Shown one piece after another: positions 1-5,508 of a stretch of DNA of 21,412 bases. Every line of letters begins with the position of its first letter. The first letter of the stretch is position 1. The notes below the pieces were generated by a model. The model ran no database searches. It was not told the origin of the DNA and was given only the letters and a program-made list of their open reading frames with translations. The DNA is taken from assembly GCA_945912085.1 (NCBI GenBank), contig CAMEBJ010000003.1, forward strand, positions 1-21,412. The letters are read 5' to 3'. The translations under genes and the position numbers were made by a program. This DNA comes from an uncultured Bacteroidales bacterium (lineage in GTDB: Bacteria > Bacteroidota > Bacteroidia > Bacteroidales > UBA932).

Positions 1-61
1 AGCCGTAGGTCTCGATATATATTTTCGGTTTTGAGGAGTCCTCAATCGGTTTTATGTTCAT
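1..61 (-). CDS. miaB: MiaB, tRNA 2-methylthio-N6-isopentenyladenosine synthase, N-terminal fragment
   Basis: This is the start of a leftward gene cut by the window edge; only 20 codons are visible. They read MNIKPIEDSSKPKIYIETYG, and the next codon begins with T, as expected for the cysteine of the MiaB signature IETYGCQMN. MiaB is a cytoplasmic radical-SAM enzyme that adds the methylthio group at C2 of i6A37 in tRNAs reading UNN codons. The ETYG sequence fits MiaB better than its relatives RimO and MtaB, which have TLGC at this place. The ATG at 61-59 lies about 43 bases downstream of a good TATATTTG box on the same strand (104-111), which supports the start. The gene shares its control region with the divergent lipoprotein gene. 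Identification rests on a short stretch, so the remainder outside the window should confirm it. Confidence 0.82.
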   Translation of the reverse strand, partial: MNIKPIEDSSKPKIYIETYG

Positions 62-103
62 ATCTCTTGTTTCTGGTTGTAGTATCTTCAAATATTGTAT
101 ATG

Positions 104-136
104 CAAATATACGCCTTTTTTGAAAGAACAGGCAAA
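104..136 (-). promoter_or_regulatory. Promoter of miaB (Bacteroidota type)
   Basis: On the minus strand the -7 element TATATTTG lies at 111-104 and a TTTG at 136-133, separated by 21 bases. This matches the Bacteroidota primary sigma consensus TTTG-N19-21-TAnnTTTG. Transcription would start near position 97 and give a leader of roughly 35 bases before the ATG at 61. Confidence 0.65.
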
Positions 137-150
137 TTTTGCTATATTTG
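119..150 (+). promoter_or_regulatory. Promoter of the lipoprotein operon (Bacteroidota type)
   Basis: TTTG at 119-122 and TATATTTG at 143-150 are separated by 20 bases, a full match to the Bacteroidota consensus. The predicted start of transcription is around 155-158, so the mRNA leader before ATG 160 or 166 would be only a few bases. The element interleaves with the miaB promoter on the other strand. It also rules out the TTG at 139 as a start codon, since that would lie upstream of transcription. Confidence 0.7.
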
Positions 151-165
151 CGAGTTACTATGGTT

Positions 166-663
166 ATGAAAAATATTTTTAAGAAACGGTTTTTTGTCAT
201 TGCTGCCGTGTCAATGCTTCTGATGATGACGGGCTGTCTGAACCTGAAGGAATTCAAGATTCTTTCATTCAAGGCTGAACAGATTGTGCCGCAGGGTTTC
301 AAGTCCATCAGGGGAGTGGCCACGGTGGAGTACAGCAATCCCTCAGTGGATTTCGATGTGTTCGACATTGAGGGGGCGGTTTACTGCCAGGGCAGCCTTT
401 TTGGCCGGTTCACCGTCGATCCGGTCAGCATCAAGGGAAGGGGAACTTCCTCCTGCACGGTTTCAGGGGTGTTTACAATCACTTCTCCTCTTTCTTCGGT
501 CATCCAGGTTCTGTCTATGCTGACAGGGGGATTCAATGTGAATGACTACACAATCGACATCAATGCCAAGGTCAAGCCAAAGGGCGGTGCCGTAAAGGCA
601 GTCGGGTTGAAGGATGTGCCTGCGGGCAAGGTGACGGGAGTGATAAAATCAGTAAGCAAATGA
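166..663 (+). CDS. LEA14-like lipoprotein
   Basis: A 165-residue envelope lipoprotein. The N-terminus has a basic stretch (KKRFF), a hydrophobic core and a lipobox ending MTGC with Cys24, so it should be lipidated and membrane-anchored. The rest (about residues 30-165) has the alternating beta pattern of LEA type 2 / LEA14-like domains, small beta-sandwiches found in many Bacteroidota lipoproteins of unknown role; the VEYSNPS segment resembles the family's core strand. The start at 166 gives the cleanest signal peptide; ATG 160 is also possible and adds two residues. The stop overlaps the next gene's ATG (ATGA at 660-663), so the two are translationally coupled and probably act together. No specific function can be assigned. 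Confidence 0.75.
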   Translation: MKNIFKKRFFVIAAVSMLLMMTGCLNLKEFKILSFKAEQIVPQGFKSIRGVATVEYSNPSVDFDVFDIEGAVYCQGSLFGRFTVDPVSIKGRGTSSCTVSGVFTITSPLSSVIQVLSMLTGGFNVNDYTIDINAKVKPKGGAVKAVGLKDVPAGKVTGVIKSVSK

Positions 664-1253
664 ACAGGATTAGATTGATATTCAGCATTTTGGCAGTTGT
701 GATTCTTTCTGCTTCAAGCCTCCGTGCACAAGATGTGCAGGAAGAGGTGTTGAAAGATTCTGTGATTTACCGCCAGTCAGCGGTACTGGATACTCTTCTT
801 GCCGGGCAGGATCTCTTTTCATCCCTTCCAGCCGTTGCCAAGGGTGACCCGGCTGACGTCAGGGTGCACCAGTCGGAAGGAATTGCCTCTCTGATGGCTT
901 CGCATTTCGCCGCGAACCCGCTCAGGGCAATCCAGGGCTACAGGGTCAGGATTTTCTTTGACAACAGACAGACTGCAAGGGCGGAGAGTGATGCAATGCT
1001 GCAAAGGTTTTCCGTCTTGCATTATGACATCCCGGCTTACAGGAGTTATGTAAATCCTTACTTCAAGGTGACCGTCGGGGATTTCCGCACCAAGTCCGAG
1101 GCTATGCAACTTCTGGTCAGAATCAGGGACGAGTATCCATCGGCTTTTATCGTGAAGGAGAACATCAATTTCCCTGTCGTTGACAAATCCCGTCCTGTCG
1201 TTGCCGACACGGTCAAGGTGATTGTTCCGGTATCGGCAGAAATATCTTTGTGA
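660..1253 (+). CDS. SPOR-domain secreted protein
   Basis: A 197-residue exported protein. Residues 1-23 form a signal peptide (basic start, ILAVVILSASS core, likely cleavage after LRA). The middle is low in recognisable features. Residues about 92-168 look like a SPOR domain: a first strand GYRVRIFF, a helix rich in A/E/Q, then YFKVTVGDFRTKSEAMQLL, the typical V-x-V-G-x-F-x-x-x-x-x-A motif, and a final strand. SPOR domains bind denuded glycan strands of peptidoglycan, often at division sites, so a periplasmic wall-associated role is likely. The gene overlaps the preceding lipoprotein by four bases and lies 18 bases before rpoN, in an apparent operon with both. Confidence 0.78.
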   Translation: MNRIRLIFSILAVVILSASSLRAQDVQEEVLKDSVIYRQSAVLDTLLAGQDLFSSLPAVAKGDPADVRVHQSEGIASLMASHFAANPLRAIQGYRVRIFFDNRQTARAESDAMLQRFSVLHYDIPAYRSYVNPYFKVTVGDFRTKSEAMQLLVRIRDEYPSAFIVKENINFPVVDKSRPVVADTVKVIVPVSAEISL

Positions 1254-1271
1254 AATTAAATCTTTTCCGAT

Positions 1272-2687
1272 ATGCTGAAACAAGGACTTGAACTCAAGCA
1301 GACCCAGAAGCTATCTCCTTTGCAAATCCAGACGATCAAGCTGATTGAGCTTCCTACCCAGGAACTGGAGCAGCGAATCCGCAAGGAACTGGAGGAGAAT
1401 CCTGTCCTTGACGAGGACATAAAGAGCGAAAGGGAGGACGGGGAGGATGAACCGCCCCGTGAGGTTTCCCTGTCGGACTACAAGGAGGATGATTCCATCC
1501 CGAGCTACAAGCTCCGTGTCAACAATTACGGAAAGGACGAGCGCCCGCAGTACAACACTTTCTCGGTCAAGGAGAGTTTCACCCAAAGCCTTCTGGAACA
1601 GCTTGGTTTCAGGAATCTTGACGAGCATCAGTACCAGGTGGCGGCTTTCATAATAGGCAGCCTTGACGATGACGGCTATCTCCGCAGGGACATTGAGAGC
1701 CTCGTCGACGACATTGCTTTCAGGGCAGGAATCGAAACGGATGAGAAAGAGGTCCTTGACCTTCTGTCAGTCATCCAGGAGTTTGAACCTTCCGGTGTCG
1801 GAGCGCGTGACCTGAGGGAATGTCTCCTTCTCCAGATTCGTCATTTGAAGCAGACCCCGGATGTGGTCAATGCGACGGTGATTCTGAAGAATTACTTCAA
1901 TGATTTCACTGCCAGGCATTTCCAGAGAATCATCTCAAAGATGGGCATTACCGAGCAGCAGATGAAGGATGCAATGGCCCGAATCGTCAAGCTGAATCCT
2001 GCTCCGGGAGGACAGATTGACGACACCTACAGCGACCAGGCCCAACAGATTGTTCCGGATTTCATCCTGAACCTCGAAGATGGGAAGCTGAAACTGACAA
2101 TGCCGCGTTTTTCAATACCTGAGCTCAGGGTGAACAGGAAATATGCTGACATCCTGCTCGAGGCCGCGAATTCTTCGGAAAGGGAGAAGAAGGAGGCTGC
2201 GACCTTCGTCAAGAAGAAACTGGATTCGGCGAAATGGTTCGTCGAGGCAATCAAGCAGAGACACAACACTCTGCAGAGCACGATGCAGGCAATCATCGAC
2301 TACCAGCACGACTATTTTATGGATGGGGATGAGAGCCATCTGAAACCTATGGTGCTCAAGGACATCGCCGAGAGGACAGGTTTCGATATATCCACAATTT
2401 CAAGGGTGGTCAACAGCAAGTACATAGAAACCCATTTCGGAATCTATTCCCTGAAATATTTCTTCTCCGAGGGTCTTGAAAATCAGGACGGTGAGGAGGT
2501 CTCAACCCGTGAACTGAAGAAGGCCCTTCAGGAATGTGTCGATGCGGAGGACAAGAGAAAACCTCTGACCGACGACCAGCTCGTGGAGCAGATGGTCAGC
2601 AGAGGTTACAAGGTTGCGCGTCGTACCATTGCCAAGTACAGGGATCAGCTCAACATCCCGAAGGCACGTCTTCGCAGGGAACTCTGA
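1272..2687 (+). CDS. rpoN: RNA polymerase sigma-54 factor RpoN
   Basis: A 471-residue sigma-54 of normal length. Residues 1-50 are the activator-interacting Region I, rich in Gln and Leu (LKQTQKLSPLQIQTIKLIEL). An acidic linker follows (about 50-80), then the core-binding domain (about 100-300). The DNA-binding part includes the helix-turn-helix around LKDIAERTGFDISTISRVV. The RpoN box at residues 449-458 reads ARRTIAKYRD, nearly the consensus ARRTVAKYRE, and contacts the -24 element. Sigma-54 needs an AAA+ enhancer-binding protein to open promoters; none is in this window. No promoter was seen in the 18 bases upstream, so it is probably co-transcribed with the SPOR gene. It converges on upp with a 24-base gap. 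Confidence 0.97.
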   Translation: MLKQGLELKQTQKLSPLQIQTIKLIELPTQELEQRIRKELEENPVLDEDIKSEREDGEDEPPREVSLSDYKEDDSIPSYKLRVNNYGKDERPQYNTFSVKESFTQSLLEQLGFRNLDEHQYQVAAFIIGSLDDDGYLRRDIESLVDDIAFRAGIETDEKEVLDLLSVIQEFEPSGVGARDLRECLLLQIRHLKQTPDVVNATVILKNYFNDFTARHFQRIISKMGITEQQMKDAMARIVKLNPAPGGQIDDTYSDQAQQIVPDFILNLEDGKLKLTMPRFSIPELRVNRKYADILLEAANSSEREKKEAATFVKKKLDSAKWFVEAIKQRHNTLQSTMQAIIDYQHDYFMDGDESHLKPMVLKDIAERTGFDISTISRVVNSKYIETHFGIYSLKYFFSEGLENQDGEEVSTRELKKALQECVDAEDKRKPLTDDQLVEQMVSRGYKVARRTIAKYRDQLNIPKARLRREL

Positions 2688-2711
2688 CGCAGGTTGTTTT
2701 GTTGAATATTC

Positions 2712-3362
2712 CTAAATCTTGTCGCCGTAGGCGAGGTCTCCGGCATCTCCCAGACCGGGGACAATGTAGGAATGGCTTGTCAGTTCCTCATCGATAGCCG
2801 CAACCCAAAGAGTCACGTTCTTTCCCATTGATTTCTTGAGATGCTCGACTGCATCGGCGCTGGACACCGGGCAGACAAGATGCGTGTAGGCAGGTTCGCC
2901 CTCTTCGCAGAGTCTTTTGTAGGCAATCTCGAGGGATGCTCCCGTGGCAAGCATTGTGTCGGCCAGAATCAGGGTCTTTCCCTCCAGGTCCGGAGTGCTT
3001 GCATACTCGATGTTGATGTGGAAACTGTCACCCTTGTCGTACTTGCGGTAGGCTGCGACAAAGGCGTTCTGCGCATCGTCAAAGAAATTGATGATTCCCT
3101 GATGCAGCGGCAGCCCTGCACGGAGAATAGTGGCTGCAACAATCTGGGTGTCAAGGGTCGGCACCTTTGCAATGCCCAGGGGAGTGATCACGTCCTTGAC
3201 GGAATAGTCGAGGGTCTTGCTGATTTCATACGCGAAAATTTCTCCCAGGCGTTCAAGATTCCTTCTGAAGCGCATCCTGTCTTTCTGGATGGCCTTGTCG
3301 CGCATCTGTGCCACGATGTTGTTGAGGAGGCTGTTTGTCTCCCCGAGATTGATGATCTTCAT
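2712..3362 (-). CDS. upp: Uracil phosphoribosyltransferase
   Basis: A 216-residue cytoplasmic enzyme of pyrimidine salvage that joins uracil and PRPP to give UMP and pyrophosphate. The PRPP-binding loop is at residues 134-143 (ADTMLATGAS), and the uracil-binding signature PGLGDAGD is at 202-209 near the C-terminus. Length and motif order fit the UPRTase family. An upstream in-frame ATG at 3407 would add 15 residues, but it falls inside the -7 promoter element (3405-3412), so the start at 3362, giving MKIINLGETN, is preferred. The gene sits between convergent rpoN and upstream radC and has its own promoter. Confidence 0.96.
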   Translation of the reverse strand: MKIINLGETNSLLNNIVAQMRDKAIQKDRMRFRRNLERLGEIFAYEISKTLDYSVKDVITPLGIAKVPTLDTQIVAATILRAGLPLHQGIINFFDDAQNAFVAAYRKYDKGDSFHINIEYASTPDLEGKTLILADTMLATGASLEIAYKRLCEEGEPAYTHLVCPVSSADAVEHLKKSMGKNVTLWVAAIDEELTSHSYIVPGLGDAGDLAYGDKI

Positions 3363-3404
3363 ATTCAAGTCTTTTGTGGATTCGTTCCCGGAGCGGCCGG
3401 ACTG

Positions 3405-3412
3405 CAAATATA
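3405..3412 (-). promoter_or_regulatory. -7 element of the upp promoter
   Basis: TATATTTG on the minus strand, matching TAnnTTTG, 42 bases upstream of the upp ATG. No convincing TTTG or TTG is seen 19-21 bases further upstream, so the -33 element is weak. Confidence 0.55.
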
Positions 3413-3421
3413 GAAATATTT

Positions 3422-4108
3422 TCAGATTGTGTAGGTCGTCTCGTCGGCGAAACTGTAAAAACTTCCGTCACAGATGACTATGTGGTCGATGAGGAAGATG
3501 TCAAATGTACTCAAGGCCGATTTCAGGTTTTTGGTCAGGCTGATGTCCGCCTTTCCCGGTTCGGGGTTGCCCGAAGGGTGGTTGTGGGCCAGTATCAATC
3601 CGGTCGCTGAGAGCTCAAGTGCCTGTTTGACAATTATCCGGATGTCAGCAGTGGTCTCGCTCAGGCCTCCTGAACTGAGCTTCTGCTTGGAAATCACTTT
3701 GTTTCCACGTGAAAGGAAGAGAATGTGACATTCTTCGTGCCTGAGTCCCCGGAATTCGGGAAGGAACTCACGATAGACATCCCTTGGCGTTCTGATAGTG
3801 TGGATCTTTCCGTCCGGGACCTCCGAACACATCCGCTTTCCGAGTTCCATTGCGGCAATCACCGTGAGGGCCTTGCTTCTGCCTATTCCCTTGGTCCGGC
3901 ACAACTCCCTGACGCTCATTCCGGAAAGTCTCGTAAGACTCCCTTCCGCCCTTCCAAGCAGCATCCCCGCCAGGTCGAACACATTGAATTCTTTTGTCCC
4001 TGAACGGAGCAGCACTGCAAGAAGTTCTGAATTGCTCAGCGCGGCGGCTCCTTTCTCCAGCATTTTCTCTCTCGGCCTTTCGGCCTTGCACCAGTCTTTG
4101 ATCTTCAT
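3422..4108 (-). CDS. radC: RadC-family JAB/MPN-domain protein
   Basis: A 228-residue RadC-like protein. Residues 1-95 form a helical N-terminal domain with a helix-hairpin-helix motif (KGIGRSKALTVIAAMELGKRM, about 73-93). Residues 105-228 are the JAB1/MPN metalloprotease-like domain with the JAMM signature HNHPSG at 175-180 and Asp188 as metal ligands. Despite the historic name, a DNA-repair role is not established for this family. The ATG at 4108 is preferred over an in-frame ATG at 4264: it starts the conserved sequence MKIKDWCKAERPREKML, lies below a good promoter at 4156-4186, and is preceded by a GGAGG seven bases away. It is the last housekeeping gene before the polysaccharide locus. 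Confidence 0.93.
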   Translation of the reverse strand: MKIKDWCKAERPREKMLEKGAAALSNSELLAVLLRSGTKEFNVFDLAGMLLGRAEGSLTRLSGMSVRELCRTKGIGRSKALTVIAAMELGKRMCSEVPDGKIHTIRTPRDVYREFLPEFRGLRHEECHILFLSRGNKVISKQKLSSGGLSETTADIRIIVKQALELSATGLILAHNHPSGNPEPGKADISLTKNLKSALSTFDIFLIDHIVICDGSFYSFADETTYTI

Positions 4109-4115
4109 CTGTAAT

Positions 4116-4120
4116 CCTCC
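4116..4120 (-). promoter_or_regulatory. Shine-Dalgarno sequence of radC
   Basis: GGAGG on the minus strand, seven bases before the radC ATG at 4108, within a purine-rich run. Most other starts in this window have no such site. It supports the start at 4108. A short inverted repeat (GGCGG at 4128-4132, CCGCC at 4137-4141, four-base loop) lies just upstream in the leader. Confidence 0.5.
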
Positions 4121-4155
4121 CTCTCCGGGCGGATTCCCGCCTTGCCTGCAGACGA

Positions 4156-4186
4156 CAAATATAGTAAATTTAACAAAGGCGACAAC
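4156..4186 (-). promoter_or_regulatory. Promoter of radC
   Basis: On the minus strand, TTG at 4186-4184 and TATATTTG at 4163-4156 are separated by 20 bases, matching the Bacteroidota consensus. The radC ATG is about 48 bases downstream. It lies in the short gap after the GH105 gene and lets radC be expressed independently of the polysaccharide locus. Confidence 0.6.
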
Positions 4187-4214
4187 GCAGAAATCGCCGC
4201 CTTCTGCCGCCTTC

Positions 4215-5321
4215 CTAAAAGTCGAGCATTTCGGTGGCGGCCAATAGGAAGGCCCCCACCCCATAAACCTCAGTCATCTCCTTCTCAATCTTGTAAGGCG
4301 ACCCCGCCACCGGCTGCACATATTCCAGTTTGCCGTCTTCAGTCACATATGAACAGAGTGCCTTCCATCCTTTCTCCACGGCCTTCCTGTACTCCTTGCC
4401 TTTGAGCAGCCCGTGGTTCACGCCCCACGCAAGTCCGTAGGTCATAAAGCCTGATGCGCTGTTCTCGGCAGTCGGATATGCCTCCGGAGCCAGGAGGCTG
4501 GTGTGCCAGGAACCGTTTTCGTCCTGAGTTTTGAGCACCGCCTCGGTCATCCTCAGGTACAGTCCCTTGAAGTAATCGTAAATCGGGTCGGATTCAGGTA
4601 TCTCCTCAAGAAGGAAGGTGAGACCTGCATAGCACCAGCCGTTGCCCCTTCCCCAGAGAACAGGCTTGCCGTTCTGCTCTGTCTTCTTGAAATATTTGGC
4701 ATCCCTGAAATAAAGTCCGTATTCCTCGTTGAAAAGCAGGTTTGTCGATGCGACGAATTCCTCCTTCATAAAGTTTACATATTTCCTGTCGCCCGTGATG
4801 TTTGTCAGCATTGCGTAAACCGGAGGAGCCATGAAAAGGGCATCGCACCAGGACCATCTGTCAAGCCCTCCTTTCTTGATTCTTATGTCAATGTCCACGT
4901 ATGTCCTGTTTGCAATGATGGAGTCAGCCCTCTCTTTCGCGTGCACGAGCATCGCCTCATCCCTGTACTGTTCGTAGAGAAGAAGGAACGCCTGTCCGAC
5001 ACATATGTCGTCAGCGTGATAGAGTCTTCTTGCCATCTGCCAGTTGTTCTTCTGTCCTATTCCCATCACGAAATCTTCCGCAGGCTTGTAGCCGGTTTTC
5101 TGGGACCATTCAACCATTCCCCTGAAAAGCGCACCGTTGGCCCAGTCAAGAGGAACTCTTTTCTTTCCCCTGTAGGTTTTGTCGCTGAAGTTGGCTATTT
5201 GCCAGTCTGTCACCTTGTTGGCGATTTCTTTGATGCCTTCGTCCCTGCTCTTTGCGGACAGGTCCTGAACTGTGCCTGCCATCAGAAAGGCAGCAGCAAA
5301 AATGAGGATTGTCTTTTTCAT
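4215..5321 (-). CDS. GH105 unsaturated uronyl hydrolase (YteR/YesR-like)
   Basis: A 368-residue (alpha/alpha)6-barrel enzyme of family GH105. The family removes a 4,5-unsaturated glucuronyl or galacturonyl residue from the non-reducing end of oligosaccharides made by polysaccharide lyases. A signal peptide covers residues 1-23 (cleavage likely after LSA), so it works in the periplasm or outside. Family motifs are HADD (102-105), RWSWCDALFMAPP (155-167) with Asp160 as the likely catalytic acid by comparison with YteR, WGRGNGW (223-229), and the C-terminal EVYGVGAFLLAA (351-362). Length is typical. It is divergent from the PL8 lyase, whose products would be its substrates. Its promoter has a TATCTTTG box, and a perfect palindrome lies where the -33 element should be. 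Whether it prefers glucuronyl or galacturonyl linkages cannot be read from the sequence. Confidence 0.93.
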   Translation of the reverse strand: MKKTILIFAAAFLMAGTVQDLSAKSRDEGIKEIANKVTDWQIANFSDKTYRGKKRVPLDWANGALFRGMVEWSQKTGYKPAEDFVMGIGQKNNWQMARRLYHADDICVGQAFLLLYEQYRDEAMLVHAKERADSIIANRTYVDIDIRIKKGGLDRWSWCDALFMAPPVYAMLTNITGDRKYVNFMKEEFVASTNLLFNEEYGLYFRDAKYFKKTEQNGKPVLWGRGNGWCYAGLTFLLEEIPESDPIYDYFKGLYLRMTEAVLKTQDENGSWHTSLLAPEAYPTAENSASGFMTYGLAWGVNHGLLKGKEYRKAVEKGWKALCSYVTEDGKLEYVQPVAGSPYKIEKEMTEVYGVGAFLLAATEMLDF

Positions 5322-5362
5322 TTTTATGATGTTTTGTGATATTGATCATGATGACAGGGATG

Positions 5363-5370
5363 CAAAGATA
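5363..5370 (-). promoter_or_regulatory. -7 element of the GH105 promoter
   Basis: TATCTTTG on the minus strand matches TAnnTTTG and lies 41 bases upstream of the GH105 ATG. The position 20 bases upstream, where TTTG is expected, is occupied by the palindrome at 5389-5400 instead, as in an activator-dependent promoter. An AT-only palindrome (TAAAATATTTTA, 5371-5382) fills the spacer. Confidence 0.55.
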
Positions 5371-5388
5371 TAAAATATTTTAAATTCT

Positions 5389-5400
5389 GTTACCGGTAAC
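5389..5400. promoter_or_regulatory. Putative operator: perfect 12-base palindrome GTTACCGGTAAC
   Basis: GTTACCGGTAAC is its own reverse complement. It stands out as GC-rich in an AT-rich intergenic region and covers the -33 position of the GH105 promoter. Ten of its bases continued to the right (CCGGTAACGG, 5393-5402) recur upstream of the BNR gene at 10426-10435. It is probably a regulator-binding site; the regulator encoded at 7581-10406 is a candidate but this is inference. Confidence 0.5.
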
Positions 5401-5439
5401 GGATTTTTTTCGCAATTGAAAAAATATTCACTATTTAAG

Positions 5440-5453
5440 AGTCCGGCCGGACT
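5440..5453. promoter_or_regulatory. Putative operator: perfect 14-base palindrome AGTCCGGCCGGACT
   Basis: AGTCCGGCCGGACT is a perfect 14-base palindrome ending at the first base of the -33 TTG of the PL8 promoter (5453-5455). Its centre lies 52 bases, about five helical turns, from the centre of the palindrome at 5389-5400, so both would face the same side of the DNA. It is likely a control site for the lyase promoter, by activation or repression. Confidence 0.5.
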
Positions 5454-5483
5454 TGTTTAAACTGAAACAATGCTGTATATTTG
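5453..5483 (+). promoter_or_regulatory. Promoter of the PL8 lyase gene
   Basis: TTG at 5453-5455 and TATATTTG at 5476-5483 with a 20-base spacer match the Bacteroidota consensus. Transcription would start near 5489. This excludes the in-frame ATG at 5470, which lies upstream of the -7 box, and supports ATG 5509. Confidence 0.65.
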
Positions 5484-5508
5484 GCTCGTTTTTGACAAAA
5501 AATCTCCC

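Noticed and set aside
42..368. A 108-codon leftward open frame overlapping the lipoprotein gene
   Set aside because: It overlaps the well-supported lipoprotein gene, shows no domain, and its 3' part conflicts with the miaB start on the same strand in another frame.
2688..2711. Possible terminator between convergent rpoN and upp
   Set aside because: The 24-base gap has T-rich runs but no stem of useful length; no rho-independent terminator could be supported here or after the other genes.
3363..3407. N-terminal extension of upp by 15 residues
   Set aside because: The upstream ATG lies within the -7 promoter element, so it would not be transcribed; the family normally starts near MKIINL.
2841..3413. 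A 190-codon rightward open frame antisense to upp
   Set aside because: It is a shadow of the upp coding sequence with no recognisable features.
4109..4264. N-terminal extension of radC by 52 residues
   Set aside because: The extension crosses the radC promoter and overlaps the GH105 gene end, and its low-complexity sequence does not match RadC.
4503..5339. A 278-codon rightward open frame antisense to GH105
   Set aside because: It is fully opposite a clear GH105 gene and has no signal peptide, domain or promoter; the length reflects codon bias of the real gene.
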